The notes beneath the pieces are model-generated. The model searched no databases and was not told where the DNA came from. It saw only the letters and a program-made list of their open reading frames with translations. 55,409 nucleotides of DNA from Saprospirales bacterium. Lineage in GTDB: Bacteria; Bacteroidota; Bacteroidia; Chitinophagales; Saprospiraceae. Position numbers and translations under genes: made by a program. Below are positions 17,437 through 25,225 of the stretch, one piece after another (the stretch's first letter is position 1; each line of letters begins with the position of its first letter). The stretch spans positions 1 through 55,409 of the forward strand of contig PAAY01000057.1 of the NCBI GenBank assembly GCA_002698985.1, read 5' to 3'.

Positions 17437-18216
17437 TCAGATGAATATCCATAGCCGCAAGGTCAGGCTTTTCAAAATGATGCGGTCTTCATAGCTGTAG
17501 GTACTCCATTCCCAGCTCCAGGTCCGGAAATAGCGCTGGATGCGGTAGCCAAAATCCAACTCCACAACGGGTCCGCGCCGGGCGGGAAACACCAGCCCCA
17601 CGGAAGGATGTAAAAGCCACGACCCTCGCAACCTTTCGTTCTCATCGCCTCCGGCAACCAGGTTTCTGCCCGGCAGGTTGTAGCCTGCCTGCACCCGCCA
17701 ACTGAGGGGTACGGCGTAGGCACGCCGGGTTGGCTTACCGGACAAGGCCCGGCTGATGAGCCCGCTGAAATCCAACTGCAGGGGAATGAAGCCGTACTCG
17801 TGGGCTTCGTAGCCGATGCCCAACCCGGCCGAGAAAGCCGGTGACCAACGATAACTCCGGGTGGCATACAGGCCAAAGCCCGTCCGGTTGTCTGAATTCC
17901 AGGCACCGCCCCTTTCGGCAATCATGTAGCCAAGCGATAAGCTGGTGTAGAAGCCCCGCTTTTTGATGTTGGTGCCGTCGGCAAAATAATGGCGGTTGCT
18001 GCGCAAGGGTTTTACGAAGTGAACCGCTGTCAAATCCACCAATGCGTGGCTGCCACCGGGCAGGGTCACAGCCAGTTTTTCGGCTGCGGTGGTGTCCAGT
18101 TGGAGGGCACGGAGGTAGCCACCGGCCTTCAGGTAAACACCCATTTCTGTGTTTTGAGATTGCGCAGCGAAGGCAAGAAAAAACAACGGAAGGAACAGGC
18201 ACTGACGAAACTTCAT
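17437..18216 (-). CDS. predicted outer membrane beta-barrel protein
   Basis: A 259-residue exported protein. The start is the ATG at 18216 with signal peptide MKFRQCLFLPLFFLAFAAQS; the frame continues 10 codons upstream without purpose. The rest alternates hydrophobic and polar residues with many aromatic ends (GFYTSLSLGYMIAER, FGLYATRSYRW, AGLGIGYEAHEYGF) and closes with a terminal strand SLTLRLWIFI, all as in an 8- to 12-strand outer-membrane barrel. It is the last gene of the HlyD-VTC-DUF4956-LVIVD unit, 60 bp after the lipoprotein gene. No specific family recognised. Confidence 0.7.
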   Translation of the reverse strand: MKFRQCLFLPLFFLAFAAQSQNTEMGVYLKAGGYLRALQLDTTAAEKLAVTLPGGSHALVDLTAVHFVKPLRSNRHYFADGTNIKKRGFYTSLSLGYMIAERGGAWNSDNRTGFGLYATRSYRWSPAFSAGLGIGYEAHEYGFIPLQLDFSGLISRALSGKPTRRAYAVPLSWRVQAGYNLPGRNLVAGGDENERLRGSWLLHPSVGLVFPARRGPVVELDFGYRIQRYFRTWSWEWSTYSYEDRIILKSLTLRLWIFI

Positions 18217-18276
18217 GACAATGATTTTGAATGCTGCAGCCCGCACAAAACCGGGCTGCAGCGTTTGGGTGCTTGC

Positions 18277-19548
18277 TTATTGGCCTACCGGAATCTTGCT
18301 GATGAGTTCCAGCTTTTGGGGATCGTCGAAGCGGTATTGATAGAAGCCGTCTTCACCGATTACCAGGGCGAGCTTTTCATTTCCCGGAAGGGGAATCACA
18401 TCAAAGGCGTGGAGGCTCTTGTCCTGGTCCAACAGGCGCGGACCAATGAGCATGGGATCTTCGGCATTGAAGCGCTTGAAACCGTAATCGCCCTCGCAGA
18501 GCAGCAGGTCGTTGCCTTTGATGCCGAGGCCGTGGGGGTTCTGCATGGGGTGGGTAATCAGCAATTGAGGTGAAGTGATGTTGGTAATGTCCACCACGTC
18601 CAACTGGTTGTTGAAGCCCTCGCAGGGTGTGCCGCTTCGCAGGGTTACATAAGCCAGGTTCCCCTGAACGTACACAGGATCGCAGGCACGGGCGTGGGCA
18701 AAGGTGGATAACAGTGATGGCTGAGCAGGGTTGCTGTTGTCGAAGATGAACATGCCTGAATTGGAACCGATGAAGAGTTTGTCTTCGTAAGGGATGATGG
18801 TTTCAATGCCCCAGCCGAGCTGCACCTCGTTCACTTGTTCCGGAAGGTAGGGATTGCCCAGGCCAAAAACCTGCAGACGGCTATCGTCAACGATGTACAG
18901 GTACTGGTCAACGATGGTGAAGCGGGCCATGCTGCCGCCAACGCCGGTGCCGCCAGCGCTTCCGGAGGATTCTTCCACCACATCGGCCAGGTCAACAAAC
19001 ACATCCGGGCCGGCACCCCAGAATACACCCCCGCTTTTGTAGAGGGTGCCAAAGGTTTCGCAGTCCATCACCTCTGTCACGGGTGTCTCTTTGTAGTAAA
19101 CTGCCACGCGGTTGTTATCCAGGTCTTCCCACAAGGGCGGAAAAACAGCTTCAGCCCTGCCCATCACCTGGTAGCTGTTCAGGTCGATGGCCAGCAGGTC
19201 GATGTAAGTATTGGCGTACAGGATGCCGTTGCGGATGGCCAGGTCTTCGTTGCCGGGGATGGCGATGAAGGAAACGTTTTGCGGGTTGGCAGGGTCGGAG
19301 TTGTCAACGACGTGGATGCCCTCCCGCCGTTCATTGATAAAAATTTTATCGTCGTAATAGTAGATCTGGCCAGGGTCCTGGAGCGGGCGCGGTGCTTCCA
19401 CCACAGCTGTACCGTTCCGGATTTCGTCGATGGTCTTGTAAACGGGATCCACGCGGATGTAGGAAACCGTTCTCTCGCAGGAATCTTTCAGACAACCGGC
19501 TGTGCCCAAGGCCAGGATAGCCAGGAAAAAGACGGATTGGAGTTTCAT
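18277..19548 (-). CDS. LVIVD-repeat lipoprotein (predicted beta-propeller)
   Basis: A 423-residue predicted lipoprotein. The start is the ATG at 19548 and the signal ends at the lipobox TAGC, giving Cys19 or so. The body has repeated units with the pattern Y-x-Y-V/I-x-D-x-x-x-L-x-V/I-x-D followed by S/N-P-x-x-P (HVVDNSDPANPQNV, MFIFDNSNPAQPSLL, LDVVDITNITSPQL), which is the LVIVD repeat thought to fold as a propeller. It sits on the periplasmic or outer surface of the envelope. It lies 90 bp behind the DUF4956 gene and before the barrel gene, so it is probably co-transcribed. Its function is unknown; binding or scaffolding is likely. Confidence 0.82.
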   Translation of the reverse strand: MKLQSVFFLAILALGTAGCLKDSCERTVSYIRVDPVYKTIDEIRNGTAVVEAPRPLQDPGQIYYYDDKIFINERREGIHVVDNSDPANPQNVSFIAIPGNEDLAIRNGILYANTYIDLLAIDLNSYQVMGRAEAVFPPLWEDLDNNRVAVYYKETPVTEVMDCETFGTLYKSGGVFWGAGPDVFVDLADVVEESSGSAGGTGVGGSMARFTIVDQYLYIVDDSRLQVFGLGNPYLPEQVNEVQLGWGIETIIPYEDKLFIGSNSGMFIFDNSNPAQPSLLSTFAHARACDPVYVQGNLAYVTLRSGTPCEGFNNQLDVVDITNITSPQLLITHPMQNPHGLGIKGNDLLLCEGDYGFKRFNAEDPMLIGPRLLDQDKSLHAFDVIPLPGNEKLALVIGEDGFYQYRFDDPQKLELISKIPVGQ

Positions 19549-19638
19549 AATTGACAATAGTTTTAGGAAAGAAGGTGATTTGAACCTGGTTCACAGGCTC
19601 AGACAGCAGGTGGCCCAAAAGGGTTGGGGAAGGTGGCA

Positions 19639-20328
19639 CTATCCGATGGGAAATCCATTGTCTTCTTCTTCAAAAAAGAGGTTGACCTGGCTCACCTCCG
19701 GCAATTCCCGCAGCGCCCGGATGAATTCGTCCTGTTGGCTTTTGTTCCTCAAACTCAGGTGGTAAAAGGACTCTACCTCGTGGTTGCCGTTGAGTTGCCG
19801 TATGTTGATGAGTTGGATGCGCTTGCAGTAGCTTCGCAAAACTTTCTTAAGGGCCGACTCCGCCTCCGGCGTGCCGGCATGGGTGACCTGCAGCAGGTGC
19901 TTCAGCCGTGCCGGCCGGCCAAAGCCGATGTTGTCAAGTAAAATGATGATCAGGCTGATGAACAGCGTACCGATGAGGGCCACACTGTTCAGCCCCACCC
20001 CCGCCGCCATTCCGATGGTGAGTGCAAAAAAGATAAAAACAATGTCCTGAACATCCCGCACAGCGGTGCGGAACCGGATGATGCTCATGGCGCCAACAAG
20101 ACCAAATGCCCGGGCCAGGTTGTTGCCGATGACGAGAATGACCACCGCCGTGATGAGGCTGAGCAATACCAGTGAACTGACGAACGAAGCAGAATAGCTG
20201 GCTCCCCGGTACGTGAACCGGTACACCAGGGCAATGATGAGCCCGCAGACCAGCGCAACCACCATGTTGGCGGCAAAATCAAAGATGCCGGGGCGGAAGA
20301 TGTCTATTTGTTGCAGTTGTTCGAACAT
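19639..20328 (-). CDS. DUF4956 integral membrane protein
   Basis: A 229-residue inner-membrane protein. About four hydrophobic helices lie at 15-37, 45-68, 92-114 and 116-135, with the family signature around LVGAMSIIRFRTAVRDVQD between helices two and three. A soluble C-terminal part (about 140-229) has an alternating beta/alpha pattern. DUF4956 proteins are commonly encoded beside VTC-domain polyphosphate polymerases, and here the VTC gene ends only 10 bp upstream. A role as membrane partner or channel for the polymer made by the VTC protein is inferred from that pairing. Confidence 0.9.
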   Translation of the reverse strand: MFEQLQQIDIFRPGIFDFAANMVVALVCGLIIALVYRFTYRGASYSASFVSSLVLLSLITAVVILVIGNNLARAFGLVGAMSIIRFRTAVRDVQDIVFIFFALTIGMAAGVGLNSVALIGTLFISLIIILLDNIGFGRPARLKHLLQVTHAGTPEAESALKKVLRSYCKRIQLINIRQLNGNHEVESFYHLSLRNKSQQDEFIRALRELPEVSQVNLFFEEEDNGFPIG

Positions 20329-20338
20329 TGGTCAGTCG

Positions 20339-21112
20339 TCAGCGCATTTTGCCCATTTGCCACCTGCCGGTGGAGAGTTTGTAATCGAGTTCGGAAGCAC
20401 GCCGCAGGGCATCCAGGCACAAGGTGTATTTGGATGCAGGGCCCTTTTTCAAGCCCATTGAAACCACCAGTTGCCGCACCCACCCGGGCAAATAGCGGTT
20501 GAATTTCACCTCCATGATGAAATGCCCACGCATAACCATAACGGGCTGTTTTTCAACAAACAATTCATCGATTCCTGGTGCCCGGACTGCACGCAGGTTT
20601 TTGTCGAAGGTGATCCGCAAGTCGTTCTCAGGGTCAATTTTGAACTGGTAGGGTTCGCGCTCGTAGATCACATTGACCACCGGTTGCAGTTTCCTTGCGA
20701 AGATGTGGTACAGGAATTTCTGCGCATCCTCCAGGTCCGATGCTTTGATGACAGCGCCGTACTGTTCCGGCCGAAAGGGTTGGCCACGCAACAATTGCAA
20801 GGCGAGTTCATAAGGCAGACCCGCTCTGTTTTTGTACAGTGGCTCATCCACTTTCTTCTTGATTTCAAAAAACACCTTGCGCTGGCCCTCACCCTGGTTG
20901 TAGCCGCGAAGCCTGACTTTGTTGCGCCTTTTTACGCCGGCCACCTTCAGTTGGTAGCACTCCAGGTCAGCAGAATCAAAATATATGCTGCGCACCGTGT
21001 ACTCCCCCGTGGAACGCACGTGCGGATCCCTGTGGGCAAATGCCGCAATCCGCACCCGAAGCTCTTCGAGCCTGGCATAAGGAATGATGTACTTGTATTC
21101 GAACCTAAGCAA
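20339..21112 (-). CDS. VTC-domain protein (polyphosphate polymerase family), TTG start
   Basis: A 257-residue soluble protein of the VTC superfamily (CYTH/triphosphate-tunnel fold), whose yeast member Vtc4 makes polyphosphate from ATP. Tunnel residues are visible: FEYKY at the N-terminus, basic KVRLRGY near 87, the acidic-basic strand FFEIKKKV near 105, YEREPY near 151, MEVKFN near 203 and KYTLCLDAL near 230. The length is that of the bare catalytic domain, without an SPX part. No ATG lies between the in-frame upstream stop and FEYKY, so the start must be the TTG at 21112. It is tightly packed between the HlyD-like gene (12 bp) and the DUF4956 gene (10 bp). Whether the product is polyphosphate is not proven by sequence alone. 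Confidence 0.9.
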   Translation of the reverse strand: MLRFEYKYIIPYARLEELRVRIAAFAHRDPHVRSTGEYTVRSIYFDSADLECYQLKVAGVKRRNKVRLRGYNQGEGQRKVFFEIKKKVDEPLYKNRAGLPYELALQLLRGQPFRPEQYGAVIKASDLEDAQKFLYHIFARKLQPVVNVIYEREPYQFKIDPENDLRITFDKNLRAVRAPGIDELFVEKQPVMVMRGHFIMEVKFNRYLPGWVRQLVVSMGLKKGPASKYTLCLDALRRASELDYKLSTGRWQMGKMR

Positions 21113-21124
21113 TGGATGAATGTG

Positions 21125-22174
21125 TTACTGCCACCTGATGGCTCTTCTCAAATATTCGCGTATCGTCACCTTGCCCAACTGTAGTTCGCATCGCATCGGA
21201 ACGCTCCACAACCCTGGTGCACCAGCCTTTTCCGGAACGGCATGCACAATGACACAGGTTTCACCACCCAGAAGCTGTGGCGTCGGATCTATGGACTCCA
21301 GCCGGGCCGGTATCACCAGCCCCGTCTCCCGTATTTTGACCTTGACCTGCTGCCCTGGGGTCAAAAAGTTCTGATCCCTCATTTTGACAGGAATCTGCAG
21401 GGTCATCACCGAAGTATCCCGGATCACAAATGCATCGCCTTCCGGTGTGCTTACAAAAGATGCTTTGCCGGAAATCGGGCTGGCCAGTTCATACCCGGCT
21501 TTTTTCCTTCGGAGAACATCGAGCTCGGCTTTCAATGCACCGATGCGGGCATTGGCCGCAGCGATGGTTTCCGGTTTTTCGCCCGTTCGGGCAACCTGGA
21601 TGGCTTCTTCGGCAATTTTCACATTGGACAAGGCTTCGTTCAGTGCCGTTTCGGCTTGTTCAAATTCCGCCTGCGATACAGCCTCCTTTTCGAACAATCC
21701 TTTTACCCTTCGGAAATTTTTCTGCTGCAGGTCCAAAGTCTGACGGGCCAGCTCCAGTTCCGCTTCGAGTTGGGTAATCAGCTCGGGTTTTTGCCCGGTG
21801 GCCAGGGCCGCTTTGTTGCGTTCTTCCACCAGGAGTTGTGACTCAACCTGAATCAGGCGCTGCTCCAGTTCAATGGATGCCACGGTGATCACTTTTTTCC
21901 CTTCGGCAACGTAAGTCGGATGCTGTTCATCGAGGTGGTAGCGAATGTTCACCTGATCGCCCCGCTCAAAGTTCAACTGGACGGCGTTCAGCAAGAGGCC
22001 GTTTTGCATGTCCAGCAAGTTGGCTGTGATGATGCCGTTGGCATCCTTTGCCACCTTCCACTCCTTGCCGGGCACTGCCACTACCACACTCTCGATGTTG
22101 TAGGGCACGCGCACAGGGGTCATTACAATGACCGCCAATAGCAGCAGCAATATGATTCCGGAGTATTGCTTCAA
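21125..22174 (-). CDS. HlyD-like membrane fusion protein, TTG start
   Basis: A 349-residue periplasmic adaptor. An uncleaved N-terminal anchor (about 5-19, IILLLLLAVIVM) is followed by a first beta/lipoyl-like half, a long coiled coil (about 105-225, rich in E, Q, A and L), the second lipoyl half (YELASPISGKASFV) and a beta-barrel domain. An in-frame TAA three codons upstream and no ATG before the anchor make TTG at 22174 the likely start. HlyD-type adaptors normally serve an ABC or RND pump, but no pump or TolC gene follows. It is the first gene of the VTC/DUF4956 unit, so the membrane partner may be the DUF4956 protein; that is inference. Confidence 0.85.
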   Translation of the reverse strand: MKQYSGIILLLLLAVIVMTPVRVPYNIESVVVAVPGKEWKVAKDANGIITANLLDMQNGLLLNAVQLNFERGDQVNIRYHLDEQHPTYVAEGKKVITVASIELEQRLIQVESQLLVEERNKAALATGQKPELITQLEAELELARQTLDLQQKNFRRVKGLFEKEAVSQAEFEQAETALNEALSNVKIAEEAIQVARTGEKPETIAAANARIGALKAELDVLRRKKAGYELASPISGKASFVSTPEGDAFVIRDTSVMTLQIPVKMRDQNFLTPGQQVKVKIRETGLVIPARLESIDPTPQLLGGETCVIVHAVPEKAGAPGLWSVPMRCELQLGKVTIREYLRRAIRWQ

Positions 22175-22349
22175 GAGGATTTGTTAATGTCGCTTTCGGT
22201 TGCAGCCAGGGCATCCGGTCAGGAAGAGCGCCAAATTAGAAAAATTTTGAACGGCATTTGGGCGGTTACTGGCCAAACCACCAACCCAACAGATTGAAGC
22301 CACGAAAATGCCTTAGCTTAGCCTAACAACCCAATAAAACTTGCCCACC

Positions 22350-23585
22350 ATGAAGATTGTCTGCCTGAACTTGTTGACACTCCTGCTGCTACCAATCGTT
22401 GCCAAAGGCCAGCCGGGCTGCACCGACCCCCAGGCCAGCAACTACAACCCCAACGCCACGCAAAATGATGGTTCTTGCGTGTACGACCCCACTTTTTACA
22501 CACCCACCTTGATTGCACAACTGCCCGCAGCAATTGACGAGGCCTCCGGCCTTGCTTTTTTCGACGGCAGACTGATTACGCATGAGGATGGCGGCAACGA
22601 CGAAAAACTCTACCAACTGGATACTACCACCGGTGCTGTGCTGACCGAACTCACCATCCCGCTGGCCGACAACGTGGACTGGGAGGACCTGGCCGAGAGC
22701 CCTGACTATCTGTTCATCGGTGACTTTGGCAACAACGCAGGCAACCGCACCGACCTGAAAATTTACCGGCTGAACAAGAATGACCTGTTGGCAGGCTCCG
22801 CAGTTCCTGAAGTAATTGAATTCAGTTTCTCTGACCAAACGGATTTCACCCCCGCACAGAACGCCAACAACTACGATTGTGAAGCATTCCTCTGGCTCAA
22901 TGACAGCCTGCACCTGTTCTCCAAAAACTGGCTGGACTTCAAAACCCGGCACTACGTGTTGGCGGCTACCCCCGGCACCCACATTGCGCAGCTAAGAGAC
23001 AGCCTGAACGTGCAGGGGCAAATCACCGCAGCCGATGTTACAGCCGATGGAAGAATAGCTTTGCTCGGATACAATGTCAGCACCTCCGAGGCCTTTCTGT
23101 GGCTGCTTTTCGATTTTGAAGGCAACCAGGTCTTCTCCGGCAACAAACGCAAAATTTCATTGGGGACAGCCCTCACCATGAGCCAACCGGAAGGCCTGGC
23201 TTTTTCCTACTCGGGAACGGCATTTATCGCATCGGAAAAATTTTCCCTGTTACCTCAAAAGTTGTTCAAAATGAACATTGATGAATGGACCTTGCCCGTG
23301 TCTGTTATTGAAGATCCGGGCCCTAAAATGCCTTTCAGCCTTGTTTTTCCCAATCCATTTGCAGGAAGGTGTACCCTCTATTTTGCCGAAGGGTCAAAAG
23401 ATGTCAAAAGAGTTGTTCTGGCTGATGAGTCCGGTAAAGTGATTTACGAAGAAGAGACACCCCATCCTGTTTACTACCACACAATTGATGTAACAAACAA
23501 GCAGCTACCAACTGGCCCTTATTTCCTTTTCCTGTACGATTCCAAAAACTATCAGGTAGGGGCTCACAAGTTAATCTTGCGCTGA
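22350..23585 (+). CDS. secreted beta-propeller-like protein with MopE-type motif, T9SS substrate
   Basis: A 411-residue exported protein. The start is the ATG at 22350 (signal MKIVCLNLLTLLLLPIVAKG); a TTG nine bases upstream is less likely. Directly after the signal comes the short Ca-binding-looking motif GCTDPQASNYNPNA...DGSC (about 19-43), common in Bacteroidota surface proteins. The middle (about 50-325) has propeller-like strands with repeated Asp/Gly turns (EDLAESPDYLFIGDFGNNAG, QPEGLAFSYSGTAFIASEKF), similar to SdiA-regulated or phytase-like propellers. The C-terminus from LVFPNPFAGR is a T9SS sorting domain. It is transcribed alone, divergent from the VTC unit. Function unknown. Confidence 0.85.
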   Translation: MKIVCLNLLTLLLLPIVAKGQPGCTDPQASNYNPNATQNDGSCVYDPTFYTPTLIAQLPAAIDEASGLAFFDGRLITHEDGGNDEKLYQLDTTTGAVLTELTIPLADNVDWEDLAESPDYLFIGDFGNNAGNRTDLKIYRLNKNDLLAGSAVPEVIEFSFSDQTDFTPAQNANNYDCEAFLWLNDSLHLFSKNWLDFKTRHYVLAATPGTHIAQLRDSLNVQGQITAADVTADGRIALLGYNVSTSEAFLWLLFDFEGNQVFSGNKRKISLGTALTMSQPEGLAFSYSGTAFIASEKFSLLPQKLFKMNIDEWTLPVSVIEDPGPKMPFSLVFPNPFAGRCTLYFAEGSKDVKRVVLADESGKVIYEEETPHPVYYHTIDVTNKQLPTGPYFLFLYDSKNYQVGAHKLILR

Positions 23586-23591
23586 AAAACA

Positions 23592-23623
23592 AAGGCCTGA
23601 CTCCGTGAACAGAGCCAGGCCTT
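23592..23623. terminator. hairpin between convergent genes
   Basis: AAGGCCTGACTC (23592-23603) pairs with GAGCCAGGCCTT (23612-23623), a 12-bp stem with one mismatch and an 8-nt loop. It sits between two convergent genes and can serve both. The T-run is weak on either side. Confidence 0.65.
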
Positions 23624-23643
23624 CGGTCATGCAAAGCATTTCA

Positions 23644-25164
23644 TCAATGGAATAAAATCTTTTCAGTCACTATTCCATCTTCAAAAATGACTTTGGCCAC
23701 GTAAGTACCCTTGGCAAGGCTGTGCCTTTGCATGGTAAAATCATTGGCCTTCACATTCGTATGCACTTTCACAAGACGTCCGTTGAGGTCGTACACGTAA
23801 ATGTGCTGAATGGGGTATTCTGCATTTGTTTCAAAGCGGATGTAAGCCGTGGCCGGATTTGGAGAAACCTTCAAACCCACGGTGCCGACATCCAGGATTT
23901 CCTCTGCGGCAGAGTACATTGACAAGTCACAACCCAAGCCGAGAGCGAGGCACGCCCTTGGTGCAAAGTAGTTCATGATGGTATCGATGTACATGCGTGC
24001 CCTGACGGAGTCACAAAGTTCTGTTGCATTCGGGTTGTCCCATGCCCAGATGTCCCAGGGACTGGAATCGTTGGGATCTCCTGTGAGGAATGGGTACAGG
24101 CCCTGCCAGCCATCGTTGTGGGCATTGGCAGCCGCTGTATAAGGATCGGTAAAATCAGCATTGGCAAAGACATCGTTGTTGCCGTACAGATTGGCTAGCC
24201 TCACAGCCAGGTAACTACCCTGAACTTCCACTACCGGGAAGTTTACTACCGGTACCAATACGGTTCCCTCCACATAGGGTGCAAAGGGGTCATCAGGCGT
24301 GTGGAATGAAATGAGTGGTGGCTGCCCCGGATCAATCCAGGAAGTGTCGCCCAATGCACCGCCGAGGTTCACTGAAAGCTGGAAATCAGAATCATAACCG
24401 GGCCAGTTTGGATAGCAAAGGGTATCACCGGGTGTGAAGATCGGATAGCCCGGCGGCACCTGGCCAACTGAAGTACCCCAAACGTTACCGTTCACACCTT
24501 CAATAATCATGGGTACCGGACCAGGCAGTAGGAATTTCGGAATGAGGGTTTTGTTGTAATCGTCGAGCGCTGCAGTATTGAGGCTGATGTAGCCACCCGT
24601 TCCCTGACCAAAGAGCACGATTTTGTTCGGATCAATGCCCCAGGGGTTTCCATCTTCTGCAGCGGTCTTTTTGAAATAGCGGATGCAGGTTCTGGCGTCC
24701 TGCACACCGCGATAAGCTGCGTTGATGAGGAACCAGCGACGAATCAGCTCTTCCGGGTCGAGTGGGTTCCAGCCGAGGCGGTAATCCACTGATGCTGCCA
24801 CATAGCCCATCTTGGCCAGCCGCGTGCAGATTTCCACACACACCGAGTCACCTTTGTGACCCCCGGTAATACCATTTGCCGGGAAAGGAATAAAGCTACC
24901 CGTGTGGAAATACAGCACAACCGGACGATCTGTTTCGGTATCACCTGCCGGCTGATAAACATCCATTAAAAGTGGATGAGCCAGTGGGTGCGCATCGTTG
25001 GTCGTGTCTGTGTCCAAAAGGTTGATGATGGAAGCATTAAAACCGTAAGGCACATTGGTAGTAACCTGTACATCGGTAAATACCTCCGACACATAACGCT
25101 GGCCCATAGCAGTGGTGCAAATAGCCAGGAGCGCAATGAGAATGAGGGTGTTGAGTTTTTTCAT
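23644..25164 (-). CDS. secreted alpha/beta-hydrolase (carboxylesterase-like) lacking the nucleophile serine, T9SS substrate
   Basis: A 506-residue exported protein with signal peptide MKKLNTLILIALLAICTTAMG. Residues about 60-330 resemble the carboxylesterase/BD-FAE branch of alpha/beta-hydrolases: oxyanion strand PVVLYFHTGSFIPF, then VAASVDYRLGW, a charged helix DARTCIRYFKKTA and the nucleophile elbow. That elbow reads FGQGTGGY where the family has FGxSxGG, so Gly188 replaces the catalytic Ser. The C-terminal 80 residues from VSPNPATAY are a T9SS sorting domain. It follows the TonB-dependent receptor gene by 61 bp and is probably co-transcribed, which suggests binding or processing of something the receptor imports. 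It may be a pseudo-enzyme that binds a ligand. Confidence 0.85.
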   Translation of the reverse strand: MKKLNTLILIALLAICTTAMGQRYVSEVFTDVQVTTNVPYGFNASIINLLDTDTTNDAHPLAHPLLMDVYQPAGDTETDRPVVLYFHTGSFIPFPANGITGGHKGDSVCVEICTRLAKMGYVAASVDYRLGWNPLDPEELIRRWFLINAAYRGVQDARTCIRYFKKTAAEDGNPWGIDPNKIVLFGQGTGGYISLNTAALDDYNKTLIPKFLLPGPVPMIIEGVNGNVWGTSVGQVPPGYPIFTPGDTLCYPNWPGYDSDFQLSVNLGGALGDTSWIDPGQPPLISFHTPDDPFAPYVEGTVLVPVVNFPVVEVQGSYLAVRLANLYGNNDVFANADFTDPYTAAANAHNDGWQGLYPFLTGDPNDSSPWDIWAWDNPNATELCDSVRARMYIDTIMNYFAPRACLALGLGCDLSMYSAAEEILDVGTVGLKVSPNPATAYIRFETNAEYPIQHIYVYDLNGRLVKVHTNVKANDFTMQRHSLAKGTYVAKVIFEDGIVTEKILFH

Positions 25165-25225
25165 ACGATCTGAATTTTGTTACGATGATTGTAAGGTCAA
25201 TTATCCTTTCCCAGGCGGAAAGGGT

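Noticed and set aside
25205-25223. CCTTTCC/GGAAAGG hairpin between TonB receptor and hydrolase genes
   Set aside because: A 7-bp stem with a 5-nt loop but no T-run in the direction of transcription; not enough for a terminator, and the genes may be co-transcribed.
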